This document shows positions 17,704 through 25,571 of a stretch of 64,000 nt of DNA, piece by piece; positions within the stretch are counted from its first letter, which is position 1, and every line of letters starts with the position of its first letter. The notes beneath the pieces are model-generated. The model made no database searches. It was given only the letters and a program-made list of their open reading frames with translations, and was not told where the DNA came from. The DNA comes from Uliginosibacterium aquaticum (GTDB taxonomy: Bacteria > Pseudomonadota > Gammaproteobacteria > Burkholderiales > Rhodocyclaceae), in assembly GCF_012972705.2 (NCBI RefSeq), contig NZ_JABCSC020000001.1, forward strand, positions 744,001 through 808,000. The letters run 5' to 3'. Made by a program: the position numbers and the translations under genes.

Positions 17704-18057
17704 TTATGAGTTCAGGACCTCCCGCTGCAAGGCCTCTTCCACACTCAGCAAGGCTGAGCAAAGCTGGGTTGTCAGTGCGGGCAAGGCCGCAGTGTCGCCG
17801 GTTTGAGCTGCCTCTTCAAGCGCCACCGCGGCGGCCACGGCGAGCGGCGATCCGAAGTTGCCGACCGCGCTCTTGGCGCAGTGAGCCGTTGCGTGGAGCG
17901 CCGCGGCGTCGCCACTGCTGAGGCAGTCTGCCAGCCGCTGGCGCAGGTCCGGCGAATCAAGCATGAACACGGCGGCGATCTCGCGCAGCAGATCTTCGTC
18001 GTCGCCGATCTGCTCAAGAACCCAGTGGCGGTTGATTGGGGGGGGCGTGGTAGACAT
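17704..18057 (-). CDS. Histidine phosphotransfer (HPt) domain protein
   Basis: The 117-residue protein is one HPt four-helix bundle. The phospho-accepting histidine is most likely His59 in ATAHCAKSAVGNFGS, which fits the HPt pattern H-x3-[GS]-[SA]-x3-[GF]-G. The neighbouring His55 is less well placed. It would relay phosphate between a hybrid kinase and a receiver. The ATG at 18057 sits five bases past the HD-GYP gene stop; upstream in-frame starts overlap that gene. The receiver of the HD-GYP protein is its obvious partner, but no kinase is encoded nearby. Confidence 0.85.
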   Translation of the reverse strand: MSTTPPPINRHWVLEQIGDDEDLLREIAAVFMLDSPDLRQRLADCLSSGDAAALHATAHCAKSAVGNFGSPLAVAAAVALEEAAQTGDTAALPALTTQLCSALLSVEEALQREVLNS

Positions 18058-18062
18058 GCGCG

Positions 18063-19094
18063 TCAGTCCTGGTAAATGTTGTGAATCTCGATGATTTCGT
18101 TCCAGCTGGCCAGAAAGAGATCTACACAGCGAGGGTCGAAATGGTTGCCGCGGCCGGCTTCCAGATGGGCACGAGCGCGCTCCAGATCCCATGCCGGCTT
18201 ATAGGGACGTTCCGAGGTGAGGGCGTCAAAGACATCTGCCACCGCCACGATCCGACCGACGATCGGGATTTCCTCTCTCGCCTTACCCTGTGGATAGCCG
18301 CTGCCGTCGTACTTCTCATGGTGGTTCAGGGCAATCTCGGCGGCCATCTGCAGTACGGGGGAGCTGGAGTTCTTGAGGATCTCGTAACCGATCAGCGCAT
18401 GCTGGCGCATGATTTCCATTTCCTCCGGGCTGAGTTTGCCGGGCTTGAGCAGGATGTGGTCCGGAGTGCCGAGCTTGCCCACATCGTGCATTGGAGCCGC
18501 TGACAGGAGTTGGTCGACGAACTCTTCCGGCATGCCCAGCTGGTAACCGATGATCGCCGAGTAGTGCGCCATGCGCAGGATGTGCGAGCCGGTTTCCGGA
18601 TCGCGGAATTCGGCCGCACGCGCCAGGCGCATGACGGTTTCGCGCTCGCGCAGGTGGATTTCCTCGGTGGCACGCCGCACGGCGATCGATAGTTCATCGG
18701 CGCGCAGGCTGGTGGCGGCCATGCTGGCGCGCAATTGCAGCATGTTGCGCACGCGCGGATTGAATTCGTTGCGGTCGATTGGCTTGGTAAGAAAGTCGGT
18801 GGCACCGGCTTCGAGTGCGGCATAGCGCACTTCCTTCTCAGCGGCTGCAGTCACCATCAGGATCGGACGATCGCGCAAATCCGGCGTGGCCCGGCAGCGG
18901 CGTACGAACTCGAGGCCGTCCAGGCGCGGCATCATGTAGTCGACGATGATCAGGTCCGGGGCATTATCAAGACACCAGGCCAGGCCAAGTTCCGGGTCGG
19001 AAAATACGAGACAGTCGTGATCGCCCAGCCTTTTGATGAGGCTCTGCATCACCACTAGATTGACCGGCGTGTCTTCAATGATGGCGATGTTCAT
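18063..19094 (-). CDS. Response regulator with HD-GYP c-di-GMP phosphodiesterase domain
   Basis: The 343-residue protein has a receiver domain (about 1-120, phospho-acceptor Asp52 in IIVDYMMPRLDG) and an HD-GYP domain (about 145-340). All hallmark residues are present: HDVGK at 203-207, PDHILLKPGKL after it, HHEKYDGSGYP at about 258-268 and ADVFDALTSERPYK. It should hydrolyse c-di-GMP to pGpG and GMP when phosphorylated. The ATG at 19094 starts MNIAIIEDTP, the receiver strand; the longer open frame adds 66 unlikely residues. It opens an operon with the HPt and transglycosylase genes and opposes the GGDEF enzyme at 1035-2792. Confidence 0.93.
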   Translation of the reverse strand: MNIAIIEDTPVNLVVMQSLIKRLGDHDCLVFSDPELGLAWCLDNAPDLIIVDYMMPRLDGLEFVRRCRATPDLRDRPILMVTAAAEKEVRYAALEAGATDFLTKPIDRNEFNPRVRNMLQLRASMAATSLRADELSIAVRRATEEIHLRERETVMRLARAAEFRDPETGSHILRMAHYSAIIGYQLGMPEEFVDQLLSAAPMHDVGKLGTPDHILLKPGKLSPEEMEIMRQHALIGYEILKNSSSPVLQMAAEIALNHHEKYDGSGYPQGKAREEIPIVGRIVAVADVFDALTSERPYKPAWDLERARAHLEAGRGNHFDPRCVDLFLASWNEIIEIHNIYQD

Positions 19095-19538
19095 GGGGTG
19101 GTGATGGCGCAAGCAGGGAGGCTTCCCCTCTCTTATCGGCGCAAGGTGAAAGGGCTTGAGAAACACGCTCTTTGACGAAGGGCGGCTTGCCCGGAAAGCT
19201 TGTTGCAGTGCGGCATTGCACGGCACTGTGACATATTTGCCGTGGTCTAGGGTAAACCCTGAAGAAATCGTGGCAGAATTGACTTTGCACAAGTTCAGGG
19301 CGGTTCTGCGGGGCTAAGGTTCATCCGTCGCAGGGGTCCAGAAAGGGCGGGTCATGACGATGCAGCATCGGGAATATGCGATGCGGGGCAGCAGCAGCGT
19401 CGTGGTTTTTTTTTGCCCTGTGGATAAAAAGTCTTGATGGTAGGATTAATTGGGGTTTGTGCTTATACTAGGCGCGCGCAGTGTGTCCGGGTGCTGCACA
19501 GACTCTCTCTAACCGGTAATTTCAACTAGGAGGACGTG
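19095..19538. promoter_or_regulatory. Divergent intergenic region: HD-GYP operon / peptide ABC operon
   Basis: This 444-base gap holds no convincing gene. Toward the minus-strand operon there are two small inverted repeats, CAGTGC/GCACTG (19206-19211 and 19223-19228) and AGGGT/ACCCT (19249-19260), which could be operators. Toward the plus-strand ABC operon a TATACT box (19464-19469) fits a -10 element, but no good -35 box lies at the usual distance. A run of nine T lies at about 19405-19413. An AGGAGG ribosome site at 19528-19533 serves the binding-protein gene. Confidence 0.45.
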
Positions 19539-21443
19539 ATGAGGTTTATTCCCTCTCGTATCGCGGTTGCCGTTGCAGCGGTCGCCGTAGTCGCCGTACC
19601 TTCGCTGGCAATGGCCTACCAACAGGCCCCGATGCTGGCGAACAACAAGGCGTTGCCGCCTGTCGATCAGCGCCTGCCCGAGAAGCCCGAGGTTGTTAAG
19701 CCTCTGGAGCGTACGGGCCAGTATGGCGGCGTTCTGCGTACCGCCATGCGCGCCAACAACGACCACAACAATATTGTGAAGCTGATCGGTAACCAGTCGC
19801 TGGTGCGCTGGGAAGCTACCGGTTTCAACAAGGTTGTGCCGAACCTGGCTGAGAGCTGGGACGTCAATGCTGACGCTACCGTGTATACCTTCAAGCTGCG
19901 CAAGGGCACCAAGTGGTCTGACGGTACGCCCTTCACCGCCGACGACATCCTGTTCTCCATGAACGATGTGCTGGCCAACAAGGAATTCCTGAACGCACTG
20001 CCGGCCGACTTCCAGCCGGGTGGTGTGGGTGTGCAAGTGACCAAGACCGACGATTTCACCGTCGTCTTCAAGTTTGCCAAGTCCTATCTGCCCTTCCTCG
20101 AGAAGCTGGCAACTCCGGTTGCTCAGTACCCGACGATGTATCAGAAGAAGTACTGCAGCCAGTTCCACCCGAAGTACAACGCCAAGGTGGCCGACCAGGC
20201 CAAGGCCGAAAACCTGAAGGATTGGGCTGGTCTGCTGCGCAAGTACTGTGGCGACCTGGAAATCCCGTCGCGCTGGAGCAATCCGGCTCGTCCGGTGATG
20301 GATCCGTGGGTCATCAAGGATCCGTATTCGGGTTCGGCCACCAAGGTCGTGCTGGAGCGTAACCCCTACTTCTGGCAGGTGGATGACAAGGGCAATCAGC
20401 TGCCCTATATCGATCGCGTCCAGTTCCAGGTGATCTCCGAAGTGGAAACCATCCTGCTGGCAGCCATCAACGGCCAGCTGGACTTCCAGATGCGTCACAT
20501 CTCCTCGATCCAGAACCGTCCGGTGCTGGCCGAGAACGCAGCCAAGGGCGGCTACAAGCTGGTTTCCGGCGCTGGTATCAACGCCAACCAGGGCGGTCTG
20601 TGGCTGAACCACTCGACCACCAACGCCAAGCTGCAGAAGCTGATCCGCAACAAGGACTTCCGCATTGCCCTGTCGCACGCCATTGACCGCAAGGAAATCA
20701 ATGACATCGTGTATCTGGGTCAGGCTCACCCCTGGCAGTCCGGCCCGCAGAAGGCTTCGAAGTTCTACAACGAGAAGCTGGCTACTCAGTATCTGAATCT
20801 GGATCTGAAGAAGTCGGAAGAGCTGCTCGACAAGCTGGGCCTCAAGAAGGGCGCTGATGGTTTCCGTACGTATCCTGACGGTGGCCGCGTGTCGATGGGC
20901 ATGATCGTCATGATCTCGAACGCCTCCCTGATGGAAACCGCCGAGCTGTTGCGCAAGCACTTCTCGAAGGTGGGCATCGAGCTAGTGATCAACTCGTCCG
21001 AGCGCTCGCTGTTCTACGATCGTGCCAACACCAACCAGTACGACATCTCGATGGATGTGTTCTCGGGCGGTCTGGATCCGACCTTCAACCCGCGCCCGTG
21101 GCTGGCTATTCATCCGCAAGAGTCGCGTATGAGCCTGCAATGGACCAAGTACTATCTGACTGATGGCAAGCAGGGTGAAAAGCCTTCCGCCAGCATGCAG
21201 AAGCGCCTGGACCTGTACGAAAAGTGGCAAGGTGCCAAGACCATGGCTGAAGCAGATGGCCTCTTCAAGCAGATCCTTGAAGAAGCAGCCAACGAGTTCG
21301 AAGTCATCGGTACCGTGGCTCCGGCTCCCAACGCGGGTGTTCGCAGCGCCAAGCTGTCGAACGTTCCGGTAGCCATGCCTGACGGCTGGACCTGGCCGAA
21401 CCCGGCTCCGACCCTGCCGGCGACCTGGTCGTTCAACAAGTAA
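19539..21443 (+). CDS. ABC importer solute-binding protein, family 5 (peptide/opine type)
   Basis: The 634-residue protein has a signal peptide (cleavage after SLAMA, about residue 27). It then shows the SBP_bac_5 features: [11 protein letters not shown] near residue 63, [25 protein letters not shown] near 100-125 and [13 protein letters not shown]. It captures oligopeptides or similar ligands in the periplasm for the two permeases and fused ATPase that follow. The ATG lies five bases after a perfect AGGAGG; a GTG three bases earlier is less well placed. Codons are strongly biased, Lys being almost always AAG, as in highly expressed genes. Ligand identity is unknown. Confidence 0.92.
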   Translation: MRFIPSRIAVAVAAVAVVAVPSLAMAYQQAPMLANNKALPPVDQRLPEKPEVVKPLERTGQYGGVLRTAMRANNDHNNIVKLIGNQSLVRWEATGFNKVVPNLAESWDVNADATVYTFKLRKGTKWSDGTPFTADDILFSMNDVLANKEFLNALPADFQPGGVGVQVTKTDDFTVVFKFAKSYLPFLEKLATPVAQYPTMYQKKYCSQFHPKYNAKVADQAKAENLKDWAGLLRKYCGDLEIPSRWSNPARPVMDPWVIKDPYSGSATKVVLERNPYFWQVDDKGNQLPYIDRVQFQVISEVETILLAAINGQLDFQMRHISSIQNRPVLAENAAKGGYKLVSGAGINANQGGLWLNHSTTNAKLQKLIRNKDFRIALSHAIDRKEINDIVYLGQAHPWQSGPQKASKFYNEKLATQYLNLDLKKSEELLDKLGLKKGADGFRTYPDGGRVSMGMIVMISNASLMETAELLRKHFSKVGIELVINSSERSLFYDRANTNQYDISMDVFSGGLDPTFNPRPWLAIHPQESRMSLQWTKYYLTDGKQGEKPSASMQKRLDLYEKWQGAKTMAEADGLFKQILEEAANEFEVIGTVAPAPNAGVRSAKLSNVPVAMPDGWTWPNPAPTLPATWSFNK

Positions 21444-21456
21444 TCCTGTTGTAAAA

Positions 21457-21480
21457 GCTCGGGGGCTCCGGCCCCTGAGC
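21457..21480 (+). other. Very stable hairpin between binding-protein and permease genes
   Basis: A ten-pair stem (one G-T pair) closes a TCCG loop flanked by C and G, that is, a cUNCGg tetraloop, the most stable class of RNA tetraloop. It starts 13 bases past the stop of the binding-protein gene. No U-run follows, so it is unlikely to be a strong terminator. Such stems after binding-protein genes usually protect the upstream message and give more binding protein than permease; that role is inferred here. Confidence 0.65.
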
Positions 21481-21515
21481 CCCCCTTTCCCGAGGTCTTC
21501 TTAGAGAGTCAAGCC

Positions 21516-22502
21516 GTGCTTAACTACATATTCAAACGCATGCTCTCGGCGATTCCATTCATGTTCATGGTGTCGCTGACGGTATTCCTCCTGATTCAGG
21601 CGCCTCCGGGCGACTTCGTCGACAGTTATGCCGCCATGGTGGCCTCCTCTGGCGAAACCCTTTCTCCTGACCAGATGGCTGAACTGCGTCATCGCTTTGG
21701 TCTTGATCAACCGATGATCGTCCAGTATTTCCACTGGATCACAGGGGTTGTGACGGGTGACTTTGGCTATTCCTTCGAATGGCAATCCCCCGTTAAGGAT
21801 CTGGTTGGCGAGCGTATCGGCCTGACCCTCATCCTGTCCCTTTCCGCAATGCTGTTCACCTGGGCCTTGTCCCTGCCGATCGGCATCTACTCCGCCGTCA
21901 AGCGTTACTCGATTGGCGACTATGTTTTCACCTTCGTGGGTTTCATCGGTCTGGCAGTGCCCAACTTCCTGCTGGCCCTGGTGATGATGTTCATCGCCCA
22001 GAAGTATTACGGCATGGACGTAACCGGCCTGTTCTCCAGTGAGTTCCAGAACGCCCCGTGGTCCTTGGCTCGTGTGGCTGACCTTGGCAAGCACTTGATC
22101 ATCCCGATGATCATCATGGGTGCAGCATCGGCCGCTGGCCTGATCCGTATCCTGCGTGCCAACCTGATCGACCAGCTGTACATGCCCTATGTTGTGACCG
22201 CCCGCTCCAAGGGCCTGTCCGAAACCAAGCTGTTGCTGAAGTATCCGGTGCGCATCGCCCTGAACCCCTTCGTGTCCTCGATCGGCTGGATCCTGCCGAG
22301 CCTGGTTTCGGGCGCTGTGATCACCTCCATCGTGCTGAACCTTCAAACCGTTGGCCCGATGCTGTTCCAATCCCTGATGTCTCAGGATATCTACCTCTCC
22401 GGCACGATTCTGCTGGTGGTGTGTGCGCTGACCGTGGTCGGCACCCTGATTTCCGACATCCTTCTCGTCATCCTCGATCCGCGTATTAGGTTGGAACAAT
22501 GA
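21516..22502 (+). CDS. ABC importer permease (DppB/OppB type)
   Basis: This 328-residue permease starts at a GTG with MLNYIFKRMLSAIPFMFMVS. It has about six membrane segments: one at residues 9-31, the rest from about 105 onward. The coupling EAA-like loop is in RSKGLSETKLLLKYPVRIAL (about residues 230-250), characteristic of peptide-class permeases. Its stop overlaps the start of the second permease by four bases (ATGA), so the two are translated together and form the heterodimeric inner-membrane channel. A GAG-rich purine stretch upstream (21503-21508) serves as a modest ribosome site. Confidence 0.92.
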   Translation: MLNYIFKRMLSAIPFMFMVSLTVFLLIQAPPGDFVDSYAAMVASSGETLSPDQMAELRHRFGLDQPMIVQYFHWITGVVTGDFGYSFEWQSPVKDLVGERIGLTLILSLSAMLFTWALSLPIGIYSAVKRYSIGDYVFTFVGFIGLAVPNFLLALVMMFIAQKYYGMDVTGLFSSEFQNAPWSLARVADLGKHLIIPMIIMGAASAAGLIRILRANLIDQLYMPYVVTARSKGLSETKLLLKYPVRIALNPFVSSIGWILPSLVSGAVITSIVLNLQTVGPMLFQSLMSQDIYLSGTILLVVCALTVVGTLISDILLVILDPRIRLEQ

Positions 22503-23656
22503 GCGCAGAAAACAAACAAGCAACGACCGTGGCCGCTGCCGCCGCGGCGGAACCGGCGGCCGCAACGGTCAATATGGCCAACCTGCGTGGCGGTATCGAA
22601 TACGCCTCGCAGTGGGAGCTGATGTGGGCCCGCTTCAAGAAGCACAAAGTGGCTTACTGGAGCATGATGTTCGTGGCCTTCCTGTACGTCGTGGCGGTGT
22701 TCGCAGAGTTCCTGTCGCCCTTCGATCCGGAAGATCCGAGCTCGCGCACGGTTTATCAGCCGCCGCAAATGGTCAAGTTCGATGGTTTCAAGCCCTACGT
22801 GACCAAGTTCAAGCTGACCCGCGATCCGGAAACCCTGAAGCCGACCTATGTCGATTCCGACGAGAAGACCTACCTGCGCTTCTTCGTGCCCGGTTTCGAG
22901 TACAAGATGCTGGGTCTGGTGCCGACCAACCTCCACCTCTTCGGGCCGGCTGAAGCAGGCGAGAAGGTCTTCCTGTTCGGTTCGGACCGCCTGGGTCGCG
23001 ACATGTTCTCGCGTGTGATCTACGGTGCGCGTTTCACGCTTTCCATGGGTCTGATCGGCGTGATCCTGTCGACCGTGCTGGGTATCGTGCTCGGCGGTAT
23101 CTCGGGTTACTACGGTGGCAAGATCGACTGGGTGATCCAGCGCGTGGTGGAATTCATCCTGTCGCTGCCGACCATTCCGATCTGGCTGGCGATGGCTGCT
23201 GCCATGCCGCGTAACTGGCCGCCGCACCTGGTCTATATCTCGGTGACGGTGATCATCTCGCTGATCGGCTGGACCCACCTCGCACGGGTTGTGCGCGGCA
23301 AGTTCCTCGCCATGCGCGGTGAAGTGTTCGTGATCGCTGCCAAGCTGGACGGTTGTTCCGAAGGCCGTGTGATCTTCCGTCACATGCTGCCCTCGATGGC
23401 CTCCCACGTGATTGCTGCAGTGACGCTGGCCATCCCGTCGATGATTCTGGCTGAAACGACCCTGTCCTTCCTGGGTCTTGGTCTGCAGCCGCCGGCAATC
23501 AGCTGGGGCGTGCTGCTCAAGGACGCACAGAAGATCAGCGTGATCTCGGCTGCTCCCTGGCTGTTCCTGCCTGGCGTGGCAACCGTGCTCGCCGTGCTGG
23601 CCATGAACTTCTTCGGTGACGGTCTGCGTGATGCTGCTGACCCGTACTCGCATTAA
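22499..23656 (+). CDS. ABC importer permease (DppC/OppC type) with periplasmic insert
   Basis: The 385-residue permease is longer than typical DppC. After an Ala-rich N-terminal tail and the first membrane segment (about residues 55-75) it carries an extra domain of about 90 residues. The usual motif FLFGSDRLGRDMFSRVIYGAR and the five remaining segments follow, with the coupling loop AAKLDGCSEGRVIFRHMLPS near residue 285. Similar inserts occur in YejE-like permeases. It overlaps the first permease gene by four bases. The insert probably faces the periplasm and may contact the large binding protein. Confidence 0.9.
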   Translation: MSAENKQATTVAAAAAAEPAAATVNMANLRGGIEYASQWELMWARFKKHKVAYWSMMFVAFLYVVAVFAEFLSPFDPEDPSSRTVYQPPQMVKFDGFKPYVTKFKLTRDPETLKPTYVDSDEKTYLRFFVPGFEYKMLGLVPTNLHLFGPAEAGEKVFLFGSDRLGRDMFSRVIYGARFTLSMGLIGVILSTVLGIVLGGISGYYGGKIDWVIQRVVEFILSLPTIPIWLAMAAAMPRNWPPHLVYISVTVIISLIGWTHLARVVRGKFLAMRGEVFVIAAKLDGCSEGRVIFRHMLPSMASHVIAAVTLAIPSMILAETTLSFLGLGLQPPAISWGVLLKDAQKISVISAAPWLFLPGVATVLAVLAMNFFGDGLRDAADPYSH

Positions 23657-23676
23657 TTCCAGGATTGGTTGATAAC

Positions 23677-25416
23677 GTGAATACTGCAAACCAAACTAGC
23701 GACATCATTCTCGACGTTCGCAACCTCCGCACCTACTTCGGTACGGGCGAGAAGGCTGTGAAGGCCGTTGATGACATCAGCTTCAAGATGATGCGCGGCA
23801 AGACGCTGTGTATCGTGGGCGAATCGGGTTCGGGCAAGTCGGTGACGGCGCGCTCCATCCTTCAGATTGTTGATCCTCCCGGCAAGATCCAGGGTGGTTC
23901 GATGATGTACTACGGCAAGGATCCGAAGGGTGTCGATCTCGCTCAGCTGCACGAGCGCGGCAAGGAAATCCGCTCCATCCGGGGTCATGAAATCTCCATG
24001 ATCTTCCAGGAACCGATGACCTCGCTGTCGCCGATCCACACCATCGGCAACCAGATCTGCGAAACCATCCTGCTGCACCAGAACGTTGACATGGCCGAAG
24101 CTCGCACCCGTGCTATCGAACTGCTGCGCCGCGTGGAGATTCCTAACCCGCAGGTTGCCATCGACAAGTACACCTTCGAGTACTCGGGCGGTATGCGTCA
24201 GCGCGCCATGATCGCCATGTCGCTGGCCTGCAACCCGAAGATCCTGATCGCCGATGAGCCGACCACCGCTCTGGATGTGACCACCCAGGCTGAAATCCTG
24301 GCGCTGATCAAGGAACTGCAGACCTCCTACGGCATGGCCGTGCTGTTCATTACGCACGATATGGGCGTGGTGGCTGAGATCGCTGACGAAATCGGCGTGA
24401 TGCAGAACGGCAAGATGCTGGAGTTCGGTTCCGCTGAAGAGATCTTCTACGAAGCCAAGCACCCCTACACGCTGGCCCTGATCGACTCCGTGCGCAAGCT
24501 GGAAACGTCGGCCCGTGCCGCTCGCGGTTCGCGTGTGACGGACAAGAAGCTGATGGAAATCCGCAACGTGTCGAAGATTTACCCGGCCCGTTCGAACTTC
24601 ATGGGCAAGCCGAACCCCCCGTTCAAGGCTCTGGACAACGTCTCGCTGGACGTGTTCGAAGGCGAGAACCTGGGTATCGTGGGCGAATCCGGCTCCGGCA
24701 AGACCACCCTGGGCAACTGCGTGATCCGCGTGCTGTCCTGCTCCGGCGGTGAAGTGCTGTTCCGCATGGCTGATGGCCGCATCGCCGATCTGGCCAAGGC
24801 TGGTACGCATGAGCTGCGCCAGGTCCACCGTGAAATCCGCATGGTGTTCCAGGATCCGTTCGCTTCGCTGAACCCCCGCATGACGATCGGCCAGATCGTT
24901 GGTGAGCCGTTGCTGGTGGCCGGCACCCATACGGGTGAAGCGCTGCGCAAGCGTACCGAAGAGCTGCTGGCCATGGTCGGTATGCCGGCCGGCGCGATGG
25001 AACGTTACCCGCACGCCTTCTCGGGTGGTCAGCGTCAGCGTATCGGTATCGCCCGCGCACTGGCTCTGAGTCCGCGTCTGATCATCGCCGACGAAGCAAC
25101 CTCGGCGCTGGACGTGACCCTGCGCTCGCAAGTGCTGGATCTGCTGCTGGATCTGCAAGACACGCTGAACCTCTCGTTCATCCTGGTCTCGCACGATATC
25201 GGCGTGATCCGTTACTTCTGCGACCGCGTGGCCGTGATGTACAAGGGGCAGGTGGTGGAACATGGTCCGGCAGAGAAGATCTGCTCGAACCCGGATCACC
25301 CCTACACCAAGGCGTTGATCTCCGCCGTGCCGGGTACCCACCCGCGCGACAAGCGCATCGTGAATCGTCACCGCTACGATGCCGCTGCTGCCGGCATCCA
25401 GCTGTCCGGCTCCTGA
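23677..25416 (+). CDS. Fused double ATPase of the peptide ABC importer (DppD-DppF fusion)
   Basis: The 579-residue protein carries two complete ABC cassettes in one chain. Walker A motifs GESGSGKS lie at about residues 48-55 and 336-343, signature motifs YSGGMRQRAMIAM and FSGGQRQRIGIAR follow, and Walker B DEPTTALD and DEATSALD complete them. Peptide-class C-terminal extensions with HPYT motifs are in both halves. It powers the transporter from the cytoplasmic face. I chose the GTG at 23677; a TTG at 23665 is in frame but lies directly against the only AGGA, leaving no spacing. An intrinsic terminator follows 23 bases after the stop. Confidence 0.9.
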   Translation: MNTANQTSDIILDVRNLRTYFGTGEKAVKAVDDISFKMMRGKTLCIVGESGSGKSVTARSILQIVDPPGKIQGGSMMYYGKDPKGVDLAQLHERGKEIRSIRGHEISMIFQEPMTSLSPIHTIGNQICETILLHQNVDMAEARTRAIELLRRVEIPNPQVAIDKYTFEYSGGMRQRAMIAMSLACNPKILIADEPTTALDVTTQAEILALIKELQTSYGMAVLFITHDMGVVAEIADEIGVMQNGKMLEFGSAEEIFYEAKHPYTLALIDSVRKLETSARAARGSRVTDKKLMEIRNVSKIYPARSNFMGKPNPPFKALDNVSLDVFEGENLGIVGESGSGKTTLGNCVIRVLSCSGGEVLFRMADGRIADLAKAGTHELRQVHREIRMVFQDPFASLNPRMTIGQIVGEPLLVAGTHTGEALRKRTEELLAMVGMPAGAMERYPHAFSGGQRQRIGIARALALSPRLIIADEATSALDVTLRSQVLDLLLDLQDTLNLSFILVSHDIGVIRYFCDRVAVMYKGQVVEHGPAEKICSNPDHPYTKALISAVPGTHPRDKRIVNRHRYDAAAAGIQLSGS

Positions 25417-25439
25417 TTCGCGCCGTATTCGGCAAACAG

Positions 25440-25466
25440 AAAGCCACCTTCGGGTGGCTTTTTTTC
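25440..25466 (+). terminator. Intrinsic terminator of the peptide ABC operon
   Basis: A nine-pair stem (AAAGCCACC/GGTGGCTTT) closes a TTCG tetraloop and runs into a tract of seven T (25459-25465). It lies 23 bases after the stop of the fused ATPase gene and is a textbook intrinsic terminator for the plus-strand operon. Confidence 0.92.
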
Positions 25467-25526
25467 GTCTGGGGGATGGCGATTTGATGTTCGGTGTCAC
25501 GCCTCCGAGCCCTGAGCCGCAGGCAA

Positions 25527-25552
25527 GAAAAAAGCCGGCATTAGCCGGCTTT
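25527..25552 (-). terminator. Intrinsic terminator of the type II secretion operon
   Basis: The stem AAAGCCGGC/GCCGGCTTT with a four-base loop is followed on the minus strand by a T-run (plus-strand A at 25528-25533). It lies 19 bases beyond the gspE stop, marking the 3' end of the secretion operon. Confidence 0.88.
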
Positions 25553-25571
25553 GGGGCGGGCGTTCAGCTTT

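Noticed and set aside
23665-23676. TTG at 23665 as start of the fused ATPase
   Set aside because: The only Shine-Dalgarno-like AGGA lies immediately before it with no spacing; the GTG at 23677 is better placed.
19539-25416. Calling the peptide importer YejABEF
   Set aside because: The fused ATPase and permease insert agree, but the binding protein does not look like YejA, so no gene symbols were given.
23653-25500. A 615-codon minus-strand open frame opposite the fused ATPase (and a similar one opposite the permeases)
   Set aside because: The biased codons of the real genes remove stop codons on the other strand; the translation is Asp/His/Gln-rich and resembles no protein.
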